The notes under the pieces are model-generated. The model did no database searches, had not been told where the DNA came from, and worked only from the letters and a program-made list of their open reading frames with translations. From Cucumis sativus (taxonomy: Eukaryota > Streptophyta > Magnoliopsida > Cucurbitales > Cucurbitaceae), in NCBI RefSeq assembly GCF_000004075.3, contig NC_026657.2, forward strand, positions 31,652,408-31,716,407: 64,000 bases of DNA, read 5' to 3'. Shown here one piece after another: positions 37,896-52,184 of the stretch (position 1 is its first letter; the number at the start of each line of letters is the position of its first letter). Made by a program: the position numbers and the translations under genes.

Positions 37896-40800
37896 TTATA
37901 TAATTAACCTTTTGTGGGAGGAAACTTTGGAGTTGGAATACCCAAACACAAAGAGCTTACATAGGTCTACCTTCTGTGCCTTCACGTACTATACTAACTA
38001 TTGCGGTGGCGGAAACACACATACAGCTGCGATGTTATTTTACAGATTGGCCTGTGTAATCATTGATATTTAAAACGATGTCAACTCCTCAAGTTACATT
38101 TCTCTCTACAAGGAACAGAGAGATACCTGTACAGGTGAATAAATGTTTTTTTACCAATTTAAGCTGCCTAACATTTATTTTTCTCTGTAGTATATATAAA
38201 TACATAATTTTATTATCTGAAAGTGGAGATGAATACAGAGAATGGTGGCTAGTAAAGAAAAATCTTTGTACATTAGCTAAGCAATGAGCTACTTTAGTTG
38301 TTTCTTTATCGTATATCTCAATCTATGTGTTGATTCAGGGTTTTGATAGACATTTTTTCTTTTATACCAGCATTGGATAGTAGTACCATTTGGGGGATTT
38401 GTGGTTCCTTCCTTAATAACTTCTTCTCCAGTGTGTAAGAATATATGTAGAGCACAGCTCCAATGTGTATTTTGGCTGCCAAATATTATTTTCTTGAGTA
38501 TATGCAGGATATCTGATGTTCTTAGATCCGGAGTTCCCGATTTGATTTTAGCAGCGAGTTTTCCTTGGCTTTCTGCAGGGATGATCGTGTGCTGCATCAT
38601 AAGGGTAAGGATCTAGTTGCTAACTTGTCATATATTTCATTGTTTCTTAAAGCGTTTTACGTAAATAGCTTAATTGTAAATATTAGACATCTCATGATTC
38701 ATCTAGAAAATTGTGTGTACGTATTTCTAAAGAAATGCCCTTGAAACGTCTCAGCATTTCTTTAGGATTCAAGGAACGAATTCCTTTAGATGGGAAAAGG
38801 TGTCATATAAATATCTGAATAGTTTAGAACTAAGAAAGCTTAGAATAATCTTCTAGCCTAAGCTAAAGGATATCACGCCTATGAATAGGATTTGAGACCT
38901 CATTTGTAAAGCAAAGCAAATAAAGTAGAGAATTAGGGTGTGCTTGGGAGTGATAGAAAATAATATTTGAGTACAATTGATTTTATAAAATTTGATTGTT
39001 GATTTTTAAACAATGTTTTGTACCACTCTTTTATATCTTTTATTTGAGAAATAATTATTTTACTAAATAATTATAGTTAAGATCTATTTTATGTTATAAT
39101 ATGCATGTTTGATATATGTTTATATATAGATATGAAAGAAAATTCAAAACATACGTATTAATCAATATTTTACACAAAAATTGAATTAGATGTCTAAATC
39201 ACCTAACACCTAATTCCTTCAAAATTAATTTGAAATGTTTTTCATATTTTCTATAATCAATTTCAGTTTATTTTTCTAAAATCAATTTTAGTTTATGCTA
39301 ATGAAAAAATGATTTTGACTATCTATAAATCATTTTCAAACACACCTCTAGTGAGAAGAAAAATGAGCTTAGTGTTGAGAGAACGAAAAAGATGTATCGT
39401 TTTTTTCAATAAAAGTTTGTTTTTTTTATTATCAATTTCTTATACTCTTAATAATCTAGACACTTCAGTGTTAAAGCATTTCTTATTGCCATTGTATTGA
39501 AAGTAGAAATATCTATCTTTTTGAGATATGCAATAGAAACGTTAGCCAGTGACTTTCCTCAAACTCAATAGTATAATAGGTCAGTAAATGTGACAGCAAT
39601 TGAAGGTTCATGGCTGAAGAACTGCTTTTGGATCCGACAAGTAATTAATAAAATATAAGAATGAGCTGTAGATAATTTAATAATTTTGTTATAATTCATA
39701 AATAGTTTTAATTATTTTACCATACTTGAAAATGTTCTTTTTAAAAAACTATTTTTTCTATTTCAAAATTTGATGAGTAACTATTCGATGTATTTATATT
39801 ATATTCTTAATTTTTTTAAAAAATGGTTACCAAAGGTTCGGTGTAATCCAATTATCCAAATAAAGTTTTTTTTATTCTTCTAGATTTTACTTGATTATCA
39901 AAAGAAAAATGTAATGTTAATCATTAAAGAAGTTTTTAAAGAAGTTTAGATTAGTTGAATTGAGTTCTTAAATCACTCTGTGCACTGGTATTGCATGATG
40001 TAATTTTACTAACAATGTTTCTCCTTCCCTCCCTCCAACGTTTTTTATGATCCCACCTATCAATCAATCAATATCAATGACGTGCTCTGACCATCATCTC
40101 TAGTTGATTGGATGCACAAATTCTTGCCTTCAGTTGAATTGTAATATTTTCATCAATCTTTCAGTGGTTGGTATGGTCTCTATGATCTTCAATTTATCCA
40201 AATAGTCCATTGAGCCACCTCAATTCATAAACTAAATTGAGTAAAAATATCTTAAAGACATTATTTAAAGTTTAGCATCGATACAACAAAAGGGTTCATA
40301 GGTTTTTTCCCCTTTTTAGTATAATTGTAGAGAGACAAGATATCGAACCTTTAATCTCTAAATTAGAATGTTGTGTTGATTACAACTAAGCTTATTTTGG
40401 ATTAATAGATTTAAACTATAGATCTTTAGTTGGACTAGCTGTAATAAAGGATACTGAGATTGATAAAAGATTAAGAAAGGATACTTTAGTCTGCAGTGGT
40501 AATTTCTATATTACCTTAAGAATTTTAGTTCTTTCCATAAGTCTGAAAAGCGTAGATATGAGATCTATTCAGTATATCAATTGAGTCAAGGGTCATTAAA
40601 TGAGGCACAGCAGGGAAGGAGAAGTAGAAGTAGAGATGCAGAAACAGCTTTATTTCACTATCAAAGGGACGATATGCCATAAATTCAAAAAGTGGATAGC
40701 AATAGACACGTTAGTAAATAGATGGCCAACTTAGTTGGTGTGTATTTATGATAATATTATTCGCACTTTCTGTTTTTAACATGAACCATAACCAATCCAA

Positions 40801-41680
40801 TAATAACTTTATCTTCTCTTGATGATAACAAAAAAATAAAAGCAAAAATACAACTCAGAACAGCAAGATAAAAAAGGAAACCAAATTGACCCTTTTTGTG
40901 GTTCCATATATGCTATCTTGTCCATTGTTTTAATGTTTTCTTATGTGAGTAAAGTGATTCCCTCTTTCTTTAGAATGTGATGGGAATATGAAAGTAGGGC
41001 TTCAGTTTAATATAACAATTAAGTTGATTTGTGTAATAATTGACTATTCTAACATTTTAATCTAGATGGATGCCTACCTTTTTGGATTTTGATTTTATTT
41101 CCATTTTAATGCAGTAGTTGCAGTGTGTGTGGTCTACGATATTCTAAAGGTTAGGAAGATATCTACCAGGTCAATATATATATATATAATTAGGGAACGG
41201 GATCATAAATCTTCAACTTCAACTTCCAGGGTGGAATGTTAGGTTTATTACGAGTAAAAAGATCAAACCTTCAACTTTTTTTAAGTGAAAGATCATGTTA
41301 ATTATGAATGAAAGTCTGTGTCAGTTATTACTAAGCTAAGTTAAAACCAAAAAGATGATTATGAATGAAAGTCTAACATGAAAATGTAAAAACTAAAGAG
41401 ATAATTTGTCATTAAAAAGATTGTTGAACTTAATTCAATACCATTACTCATTCGTTTGTTTATGAAAATTACAAAACACTTAGGTAATGACTAATCTAGC
41501 TAGGTTTTAAATGTGAATATATTATCTTTTTGTTCAAAACAACCTAAACAATTTCCAATTTATTTAAAATTTTCAAAATTTTCCATTTACAATAACAAAC
41601 TCAATTGAAAATATGACACAAAAATAGATGGAGTCAACTTTTTTTTCCTTTTTTTTTTTAACTTTTGAGTGGAAAAACTA
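37896..41680. other. 3.8-kb spacer
   Basis: The left part should include the CPSF-A-like 3' UTR. No coding sequence is supported; the ORFs near 38300-38600 have no recognisable homology. A MITE-like element lies at 38935-39349. The segment at 40340-40430 resembles, on the minus strand, a pol III SINE head (TTAGTTGTAATCAAC, GGTTCGATATC). Confidence 0.45.
38935..39349. mobile_element. MITE-like element with GGTGTG...CACACC ends
   Basis: The left end AGGGTGTGCTTGGGAGTGAT and the right end ATCATTTTCAAACACACCTC are imperfect inverted complements. The interior is AT-rich with repeated AATCAATTTCAGTTTA and AATCAATTTTAGTTTA motifs and no ORF. No clean target duplication was found, so the superfamily is open (hAT-like or Harbinger-like). 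Confidence 0.45.
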
Positions 41681-41681
41681 C

Positions 41682-41689
41682 TATAAATA
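41682..41689 (+). promoter_or_regulatory. TATA box of the D14-like gene
   Basis: TATAAATA lies 96 bases before the ATG at 41785. A start site about 30 bases downstream would give a leader of roughly 70 bases. Confidence 0.6.
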
Positions 41690-41784
41690 CACAAGGAATA
41701 GAACTAGTGTATATCTCAACACTCCAAAGCCTTAATTTATCCACATTCCATTCAATCTCCATATCCTAAAAAAAAACCATCAAA

Positions 41785-42994
41785 ATGTATAATGGATTCA
41801 ATTGTGGAGGTGGATCAGCGATTGCCGAAGCTCTCAATGTCAATGTGTATGGCAATGGCAGCGAGACACTCGTGTTGGCTCACGGATTCGGGTTGGATCA
41901 AAATGTTTGGCATTACATGGTTCCCTACCTTGCTTGTTTCTTCAAAGTGGTTGTTTTTGACTTGGTTTTTTCTCCAAATGTGAAGCTTGAGCTATATGAT
42001 GAGAGGAAGTACTCAAGTTTTGATGGATATGCCAAAGATCTGTTATGTGTTCTTGACCATCTCCATGTTAAGAGAACTATTTACGTCGGTCATTCCATGT
42101 CCGCTATGGTTGGATGTGTTGCTGCAACCTATAGGCCTCAACTCTTTCACCATCTTGTATTGTTGAATGCCTCTCCAAGGTAATTCCCCTCTAAAACTCT
42201 CCTTTTGTTTTGGTTACCATTGACAAGAATGAAACAATATAAAACCAAACAAAAAACCAAGTCCACGGAAAGAACTCCAATATATAAAAGGTTTTCAGAA
42301 TATTGAAAATTATACTACGCTAGAGGTTGAAATTTTGTTTTTAAGCGAAAAACTTACTATGTGTATATAAACATAGTTGGAATAATTAAGGAATATGCTT
42401 TTTCCTCAAGATGAAATCAGTTTTTCTTCGTCTTCAAAAATATTAAAATTCAAGTGCTTTTAATGGGTTAAGATCATCGAAAACGTTTAATATTCATGAT
42501 TTTTCTTGATTATTGTTTTATTAACTTTTTTGGTCTTTAGGTATCTCAATGGTGAAGGATATATTGGGGGATTTGAAAAGCCACAAGTTGATGAACTTTT
42601 GAAAGAAATGGATAAAAACTTCACAAAATGGGCAAAACAATTTGCTCCATTTGCTGTGATGGTGAACAATTCTAAAGCAATGACAGAAGTTGAGCATTCT
42701 TTGGGAAGAATGAACCCAAAAATTGCTCTAACTGTTGCAAAAATGGTGTTCTTAAGTGATTTAACAAAGCTTCTACCAAAAGTAAAAACTTCAACCTCCA
42801 TTATTCTTACAAAAAAAGACAACATTGTCCCAAAATCAGTTGCATTTTTCATAAAATCAAATATTGGTGGTAATTCAAATGTTAACATATTGAAATCTCA
42901 AGGCCACTTCCCTCAACTAACAGCTTTTCCTCAACTTTTGAAAGTTTTGACTAAAGTTCTTCAACTCAAACAGTACAAGATCATCAACAATTGA
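41785..42994 (+). CDS. D14/KAI2-family alpha/beta hydrolase (strigolactone-receptor-like)
   Basis: Members of this family perceive and slowly hydrolyse strigolactones or karrikin-like signals and recruit the F-box protein MAX2/D3. Two exons, 41785-42179 and 42541-42994 (849 bases, 282 residues), with the single intron placed as in D14 genes after NASPR. Oxyanion motif HGFG at 33-36; nucleophile elbow GHSMSAM with Ser104; Asp225 in LTKKDNIVP; His254 in SQGHFPQL: a complete Ser-Asp-His triad. The lid begins YLNGEGYIGGFEKPQVDELL, as in D14 and KAI2. Oddities: a longer Gly-rich N-terminus, FDLVFSPN where D14 has DLVCAGS, many Lys/Phe changes in the lid, and a lysine-rich tail. That points to a diverged family member rather than D14 itself. 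A simple esterase role is possible. Confidence 0.9.
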
Positions 42995-45900
42995 CAAATT
43001 GATTCAGCTCGCGTTATCGTTCCTGGTATCGCTAATTGATCAAATATATTCTATGGAGTATTATTGTGTGTTTGTCAATCCATTTGTGTAAGATTTTCAC
43101 ATGAAGTTATAGGTTTGTTTGAAGCACTATTAAGTGATGAAGTAATTTATTTTCATATTTTGGTTGTGTAAAGTTAACATCATTATGGTTTGACCACAGC
43201 TTTCTTGGACTCAGCTATATATATATATTTATTACATTAGAAAAAAAGGATGTCTAAAAAAGAGTATGAATTTAATGTGTTTATTTTCAAATGCTATATT
43301 CAATAATATTATTCATCTCAAGATCTACACACCAACCAACTACCAAGGAGTTATTTTGTTAATAAATAATCACATGATATAGTTGATGAGATGAGATATA
43401 GACAAATGGGAAAATTGGAAATGTGGAAGAATTTACGAAGATTATGAGTAAGATTCATTTTAGATGCACATACAAAACTAGGTTGCAAAGATCAATAGAG
43501 ACAAGCTCCTATATGAACTTTTATGATATATATATCAAATTAAAGGCATTGACATTATTGCTCTATAATAATACCACAAATGAAAATTAGCTACTTGATC
43601 TTTTTAATCATCTAATTGTATCATACAATCGTGAAATTAGTGTAATAAACTTTGGAATCACGCATGGGGATCAATCTTAAAAGCAAATATCTCGCTAGTT
43701 TGATACATTTTTTTTTGTTCTTTGCTCTTTTTTTTTACTCTGTTTGCGATTCTTGTTTCATGGTAAAGAATAATTACGATGAGAAATCAAGACGAAATAA
43801 ACAATTTCACTATATAATGATGCAAGCAAACATTGAAAAAGAACTTAATTAGTTCTTTTAAAAGGTGATTTTTTTTATTTTATCTTTAATAATGGTCATT
43901 CATACGAAATTTTCACACATATAACAAACATAACGAGTTAGTAAAACGAAAAAAATAAATGCATCAAAGTTTTCCATAAAAAATTAAAACACTTCGTAAC
44001 AATTTGTTGAAGGTTAGTAAGCTTACATCTTTTTATGGAATTAGATTAGATTGAATAATAAGTGATGAAGTTTAATTCTTAGTAGTCAATTATATATAGA
44101 ATTCATTGAGAGTGATGGTAGGGCTTAGAAATTATGCAAGGTCATGGCATGTGGGGTAGCATTGTGGACATAAGGCTCTATTGCATTATGTTTTTAGCTA
44201 TTACGTGATATCACGCGACATATCTTTAAAACTAAATTCCACAAAGCATCTAATGCTCAATTAAGATTCGAACAACTTAAAATTGAATTGTAAAAATACA
44301 TAATGTGCTCGAATTTTTATAAATATAGACATGTAACGTCATTAATCATTTTAAAACACCATCACTAAAATAGCTTAGTTTGAGACGGAAAAAAATCAAT
44401 TTCAAATAATATAACTATACACATTCTAAATTTTATAATAATATACGTAGATATACATATTATTATTATTAGTTATAGACTTCACCTAATTTGGATGGAT
44501 TTTTGAAAGATAATTGGGATATTCGTGGAAACTTACATAATTTTTTCTATTCATGGACATAATTAATCCTTCTACATTGTCACAATTTACACTACACACA
44601 GTAAAGACGAAATGAAGGCTTTTCCAAACATTCTTTTATTAGTTTCAAAAACACAAGCCAATTTTAAAATATATATTTTATAATAGTAAATCAAATAAGT
44701 TTTTTTCTTTCCAGTCTTTCACATCTTTATTTAGTATATACCCAATATACTAAATACTTGTACATATTTATTGAATGTATATATAGTTAAGTTAAGAATA
44801 ATTTGTGGACGTAGTGGTGGAGACGATGGCCTTTCAATGTAATGCGTAGACGATTGTTGAGGTCTGAAATTTGATTAATAGATTGTTGTTGAATTTCTTG
44901 TGCTCTCTATTATGCTTTAAGTCTTGCTTGTGTATCAAACTCCAATTGTTGTTTAAGCTTGGTTTCATATCTTGCAACTTGGTCTCAAACTTGACATTAG
45001 AAAACAACTCATGACTGTAAGCTTTTTCTCCATTTTGTTGTACCAACTCCACGCACGCACCGTACCATTTATATAAGTTTTCCTTGTTCAATATTCTTTA
45101 TGTTTTATTCTTGGTTTTGTTGTTGAAAATCAAACAACGGTTCTTCCTAGAAACTAATATTATATTATAATACTGAAAATTTGAGTATGAATCATAGGAG
45201 TTTACACTTCTTTGAAATTCAATAGTCTCTTCTTACCCCGAACACGTCGTTGAAATAAACTAAAATCTAAAAGGGTAATGACCTTTGTTTTTTTTATAGT
45301 TTAACCTAAGTTATTAAAAAAGAAAATAGTACGATAATGAATAAGAATATTAGAGAAAAATTAAAAATAGGAAAGTTACAACTATATTATACTCCAAAAG
45401 AAGTGCATTTAGTTTTACTAAAGAAAAACAATATAATTTATTTGATTCTCATTCTTGGTTATTGTGGATGAAGCACAACCGTCGATCTCCATCTAACAAA
45501 TGATTTTATAACAGTCCTCACAAGAAACAATAGACCCGCGAAGTACACAATCAACACCGAGAGGGAAGTTTCTCGAACATAAAAAGGGCGTTCGTGGTAG
45601 AGAAAGGTGAAACCAAAGGAACATCCAACAATTTTGATCTTCCAGTTTGAACGAAGCGGCTTCCTTCGCTTTATCGGTTCTCCTATTCTCAGGTTCTTGC
45701 CTTATTCTTTACTTTTTCAATATCTCAATATTTTCTCTAATGGAGATTACATTTGTACGAGTTTTGATTCAAGAACTGCTGATGATATAGTATATGCATG
45801 AGAACTTTTCCTTCTTTTTTTTTATGCCGAATTCTGTTTGATATCCATTTGTTCACGTTCGAAGATCGTTAGATGTGAATGAAGCTGCAACTATGTCCGG

Positions 45901-46286
45901 TTTTTTTTTTCTAGTCATCGTGTTTGTTTCGCTGTGTATGGAAATATTTTGATTTGGTCGAAATCGATCTCTTTAGCTCTGAGGAAATATTGGAGCTGTT
46001 GATCGAAGGAAATGCTTGTATTGCTTTCGATAAAATTTATTAGGCTGTTTTTGGTTGATTGTGTGTGTATGTTTTTTTTTTTAAAAGTAGCTGATATCGT
46101 GTTTGTTTTCTAAATAAATAATAGTCTGTTACTGATTCTTTCGTTAATCTGTGGTATGGTGGTAGCTTGCTGATTGATGTGTTAGTGTCTGCAAATTTAG
46201 GCTTATCTGTATCATAATGTTCAGCACATCTGTAGTTAAAATCTTGATTTGTTTTCATTTTCTTGGTGTCGTTAAGGAAATCGAAA
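42995..46286. other. Spacer and SCL 5' leader
   Basis: AT-rich sequence with no supported gene in 42995-45480. It holds a small ORF (43664-43852) and a minus-strand 85-codon ORF at 45091-44834 with no recognised domain. From about 45500 the sequence looks like a promoter and 5' UTR of the SR gene: a likely 5'-UTR intron runs from the donor after TCTCAG (45692) to an acceptor near 46275 (GTCGTTAAG|GAAATC). Confidence 0.45.
43664..43852 (+). CDS. Possible small secreted peptide, 62 residues
   Basis: The ORF begins MGINLKSKYLASLIHF, followed by a hydrophobic run FFLFFALFFYSVCDSC, which has the form of a signal peptide with possible cleavage near residue 28. The rest (KNNYDEKSRRNKQFHY) is polar and basic, and the ORF ends after EKELN. 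I recognise no family. A random ORF in AT-rich DNA is quite possible, since T-rich sequence readily encodes Phe/Leu runs. Confidence 0.2.
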   Translation: MGINLKSKYLASLIHFFLFFALFFYSVCDSCFMVKNNYDEKSRRNKQFHYIMMQANIEKELN

Positions 46287-48654
<2,368 letters not shown>

Positions 48655-51107
48655 GTAAAAATAGTTTTATTCAAGTTTTAAGAAAAGCCAGCGAGCCAGC
48701 TGATCTTTCTGAAGACAGACCCAGAAACTATGATTTAAATTATGCTTGGAATTTGGATTTCAGAGGCTTTGTATATGTGTTGTGTTTTAGAAAATGCTTT
48801 TGTTTAAGAGATAAAACTGATTTTTATGCTCTTATTGAACAAATTAATGAGCTTTTATGGCTGTTTTCTCCATGTAAAATGAAACTTTGGATTTTTAGAC
48901 TTTTCTTTTCTAAAACACGCCCTAACATCTCTATCGAAATCATGTCTTAATGTTTGTCTGCTAGTGAGTGAGGTTATCAGAGATTAACTTTGAGACTGTA
49001 TGCTTAAAAACTATAGTAGATTGATTTTCTAACAATTGCCATTTTCAATTATACCAAAGCAAATTCTATTTAGTTCCCTATAGCTTTTTTTTTTTCCTAT
49101 CAGTAAGAATTTCTCTTATTTACATTATTTTTTATTTTGATCGTAATTAATTGAGATCATGAATTAAATTCTGTAGGGCTATCTTCGCATTAGACCATTG
49201 ACTTATGCATTATACAATTCCAAGCTGATGAGTTGTACAAATGTTTCACGATCACTTCTCTTAGTTTTGTAACCAAATATAATGTTGCATATACTGTTGA
49301 ATTTTCATCCATTTCCATAAATTCAAAAATGGATTTGTAAGAGAAACATTGTAATTTCATTGTAAATATTTGACAAAAATTCTTACTTAGACATCAATTA
49401 AAGTCTAAAACACTGAAATTTTTGTTGGTTGAATTGGCCATCCAATAGACCCAAATAAAGTTTTCTAACTCATTCTTATAGGTAATCTGTTCTTTTTTTT
49501 TTTTAATTATTAATAAAATTTCATTAAATTAAAAAAAAAACAAATACAAAAAGTTCATATATTTTAAATTTTAATTATGTAAGTTTATCGTTGGCATATA
49601 ATTAATAGAATTTTATTAAATTCAATATATATATATATATATATAAATGTATGTAATTTTGGGTTCAGATTAAACCAAATCTGGTGTTTTTTAGATTATA
49701 CACGACTCAATAGAAAAAATCTAAATCAATCCAACAATTAACCTATCGCGTATTCAAAAATATTATATATGACACTATATAATAGAACACGGCGTTATAA
49801 TATGAGATACAATTAATACACCAAAATCAAACATTGGGTAACCTTGGTCCCTCAATAAATCCCTCTCTAAATCTACTCTTACATTTTGGGTTGGTAGTTT
49901 GGATATGGTTATTGAAATACCTCTAGATATTATACATCTATATAACTTTAAAATAAGGTTCGTCAAGTTCATCCCCTAAATATTATTTATCTACATATCT
50001 ACATAGTCCTATATTAAGGTTCGTCTAATGTTTCAGATCATTTATACGTTTTTTACTCAAAATTTTAAGTGAAATGCCTATCTTCTTTTATGTTTTATTA
50101 TATTATAACAATTTAGAATTAACCTATCTTATTTTTTGTCATTATATTATAATAATTTAGAATTAAAGGGTATCGATTTATATCATTAAACTTTGGGGCA
50201 TGTAATTATACATCTGAATGCTTGTCTATACTTTTGGTTGTTTCTTAATTATAAGAATTGTTAGTTAAATTATATACTAAAAAACTAGTCAATAAAAATC
50301 ACTTACAAAATTATATATTCATTGTTTCTAAATAATCTTTTGTTCAAAGTCTCTCTCTGATTTTTAACACCCTAAAATTTGGAAATAATTTTTAAAATCT
50401 CCAAGAAGAAGAGTTAGCCGTTGTTAAAATATTATCGTAGTTGGATTGTCATACTATTACATCTAAATTTGTCCATGTCAATAGATTTATTGATTTAAAG
50501 ATATTTTTATTTTTACAACTTTATATATATTCATACCCATTAATACAGTCATTTATATCATATCAATTAAAAATGTGGACCTTAACCATCATGTTCAACT
50601 TAGATCTTGAATGGATTAATAATTTAATATTGAAACTTAGTCCTCGTGGCATTTAGTGCTTTGGGCCAAAAGTAAATGAACAGTCTCTTAATTATAAAGA
50701 CGTCAATGTCAAAGAAAAACTATAAAAATATCTATATATGTCAATGGATATTTTTTAGAACATTATTGAAAACAAAAATTAACAATTAAGTTATATTACG
50801 CTTTTTGTATTCCAAAGTTTATTTAAGACTCATTGTGAGTGAAGTATAAGAAGAATAAATTTCAAAACATAAACAAAATTGATAGTTAATATTCAATACG
50901 TTTTAAATGCACATACGCAACAATTTTACTAATTTGCTTATAAATTTAATAGTAAATCTGAATATGTTTTCAATAAATCTTAAACATAAATCTCTATATG
51001 GAATTTTTATTGACAAACACCAAAATTGTATTTTAACATAAATAATAATACAAAATGCTATTAAGAAATAGAAAAAGGAAAAAAAAAGGAATGAAAGATA
51101 GTTGAAA
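48655..51107. other. AT-rich spacer
   Basis: Holds the SCL 3' UTR on the left, poly-T/A tracts, an (AT)n run near 49625-49646 and a partly repeated AT-rich block (ATTATATTATAA-AATTTAGAATTAA, 50098-50165). I see no gene. Confidence 0.5.
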
Positions 51108-52154
51108 TCAAATGTGGGTGTAACAAGCCGATTGTACGAACCCCGAAAATTCCTCCGGCAATTCTATTCTTTCCAATTTACCATTTTGGCATTCTCCCAT
51201 GAAAACTCCATTCCTCCCCATGAACACAATCGCCTTTTCCTCCATATTCACCCCCACAATTCCCTCCCCCGTCACCGCCGTGGTTTTCGCCGCCGCCGCT
51301 GCAGTTGCCCAGTTGAATAATTCCCCTTCTCTCCCCACTCCCACCACGTTTCTTGGACTTCTCTCCTCACACCACGCGCTCTCCACGCGCCGCCACTTCC
51401 CTGTCTTTGTCTCATAAACCTCCGCTGTCCTTTCGAAATTCCCCTGATTTTCAGTCTCGTACCCACTCACTACCCATATCTCCGACCCAATCGCCACCGC
51501 CTCGCACTCGTCTCTTCCCCTACTCATTGCCGGCAACTCTCTCCATTCGTCATTTCTAATGTTGTAAACCCACGCCGACGCTGCTGCGTTCTTCCCCTCG
51601 TCGTGCCCTCCCGCGACGAAAATTTCACCTCCGTACTCTGTTGCGCCGAAAAACGACCTCTTCTCCGGCATCCCTTTCCCTTGCCTCCATTTCTCCGCTG
51701 CGAATTCGTACACGAACACATCCTCCACCGGACGATAACTCACTGGATCCCATCCGCCGATCACCGCCAGTTTTCCATCGACGCCAATTATCCGGCAGAA
51801 CAGGGGAAGCCCATTCGGGTACTTTTCGATGGGTTTGATCCGAGTCCAATTACCGGTAGCCGGATCGAAGGCCGACACACCAAACGCGATCGGAGCGGCT
51901 GATTTGGCTTCGTCGCTAACTGGCTGCAGAAGTGACTGGACGGCGAACACCGCTTTATGGGTTCGGCCGGAAAGTTTTCTGAGATTGTAAAAATGGCGGC
52001 TGAGAAATAGACGGTGCCAGCGACGGGAAACTCGGGCAGCAACTCGATGGGTTGTGAAATGGGATCGAGTTAAGCACTCAAGGGCAATTTCTTCGGGCAA
52101 ACCAGGGATCAATTCATCTCCGATATCCATCATTCTTTGTTTGATGTTTCTCAT
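51108..52154 (-). CDS. F-box/kelch-repeat protein (KFB/KMD family), intronless
   Basis: Substrate adaptor of SCF ubiquitin ligases; close relatives in Arabidopsis (At1g80440/At1g15670 group) target phenylalanine ammonia-lyase and type-B response regulators. One exon, 348 codons from the first Met at 52154. The F-box is ELIPGLPEEIALECL then VSRRWHRLFLSRHF, residues about 14-57. Kelch repeats follow: GLPLFCRIIGVDGKLAVIGG, RSFFGATEYGGEIFVAGGHD, RDECEAVAIGSEIWVVSGYE, each with the GG or SGY turn and a Trp (EKWRQG, DEWREL, GKWRRV). The end FSGFVQSACYTHI matches the family's 'HVQ-GC-LEI' C-terminus. The sequence is GC-richer than its surroundings. A TATA box only 23 bases before the first ATG suggests that the real start is the second or third Met (52133 or 52130), giving MMDIGDEL or MDIGDEL. 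Confidence 0.93.
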   Translation of the reverse strand: MRNIKQRMMDIGDELIPGLPEEIALECLTRSHFTTHRVAARVSRRWHRLFLSRHFYNLRKLSGRTHKAVFAVQSLLQPVSDEAKSAAPIAFGVSAFDPATGNWTRIKPIEKYPNGLPLFCRIIGVDGKLAVIGGWDPVSYRPVEDVFVYEFAAEKWRQGKGMPEKRSFFGATEYGGEIFVAGGHDEGKNAAASAWVYNIRNDEWRELPAMSRGRDECEAVAIGSEIWVVSGYETENQGNFERTAEVYETKTGKWRRVESAWCEERSPRNVVGVGREGELFNWATAAAAAKTTAVTGEGIVGVNMEEKAIVFMGRNGVFMGECQNGKLERIELPEEFSGFVQSACYTHI

Positions 52155-52176
52155 TTTATTTATTTATTTATTTGGG

Positions 52177-52184
52177 TATTTATA
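52177..52184 (-). promoter_or_regulatory. TATA box of the F-box/kelch gene
   Basis: TATAAATA on the minus strand. A start site 25-35 bases downstream falls at about 52159-52149, around the first ATG, so transcripts probably begin at or just after it and use the Met at 52133 or 52130. Confidence 0.55.

Noticed and set aside
38289..38616. Overlapping ORFs of 103 and 71 codons on opposite strands
   Set aside because: No homology recognised and no splice continuation from the CPSF-A-like gene, which ends at 37895 with a family-typical C-terminus.
43187..43208. CCACAGCTTTCTTGGACTC resembles mature miR396
   Set aside because: It matches most of the mature sequence, but no complementary arm (CAAGAAAGCTGTGG-like) lies within about 150 bases on either side, so no precursor hairpin can form.
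44834..45091. Minus-strand 85-codon ORF beginning NKENLYKWYGACVELVQQ
   Set aside because: Composition is protein-like, but there are no known domain, splice partners or promoter signs; not enough to list as a gene.
51199..52042. Several ORFs of 64-99 codons on both strands
   Set aside because: Shadows of the GC-rich F-box/kelch gene; none has family features.
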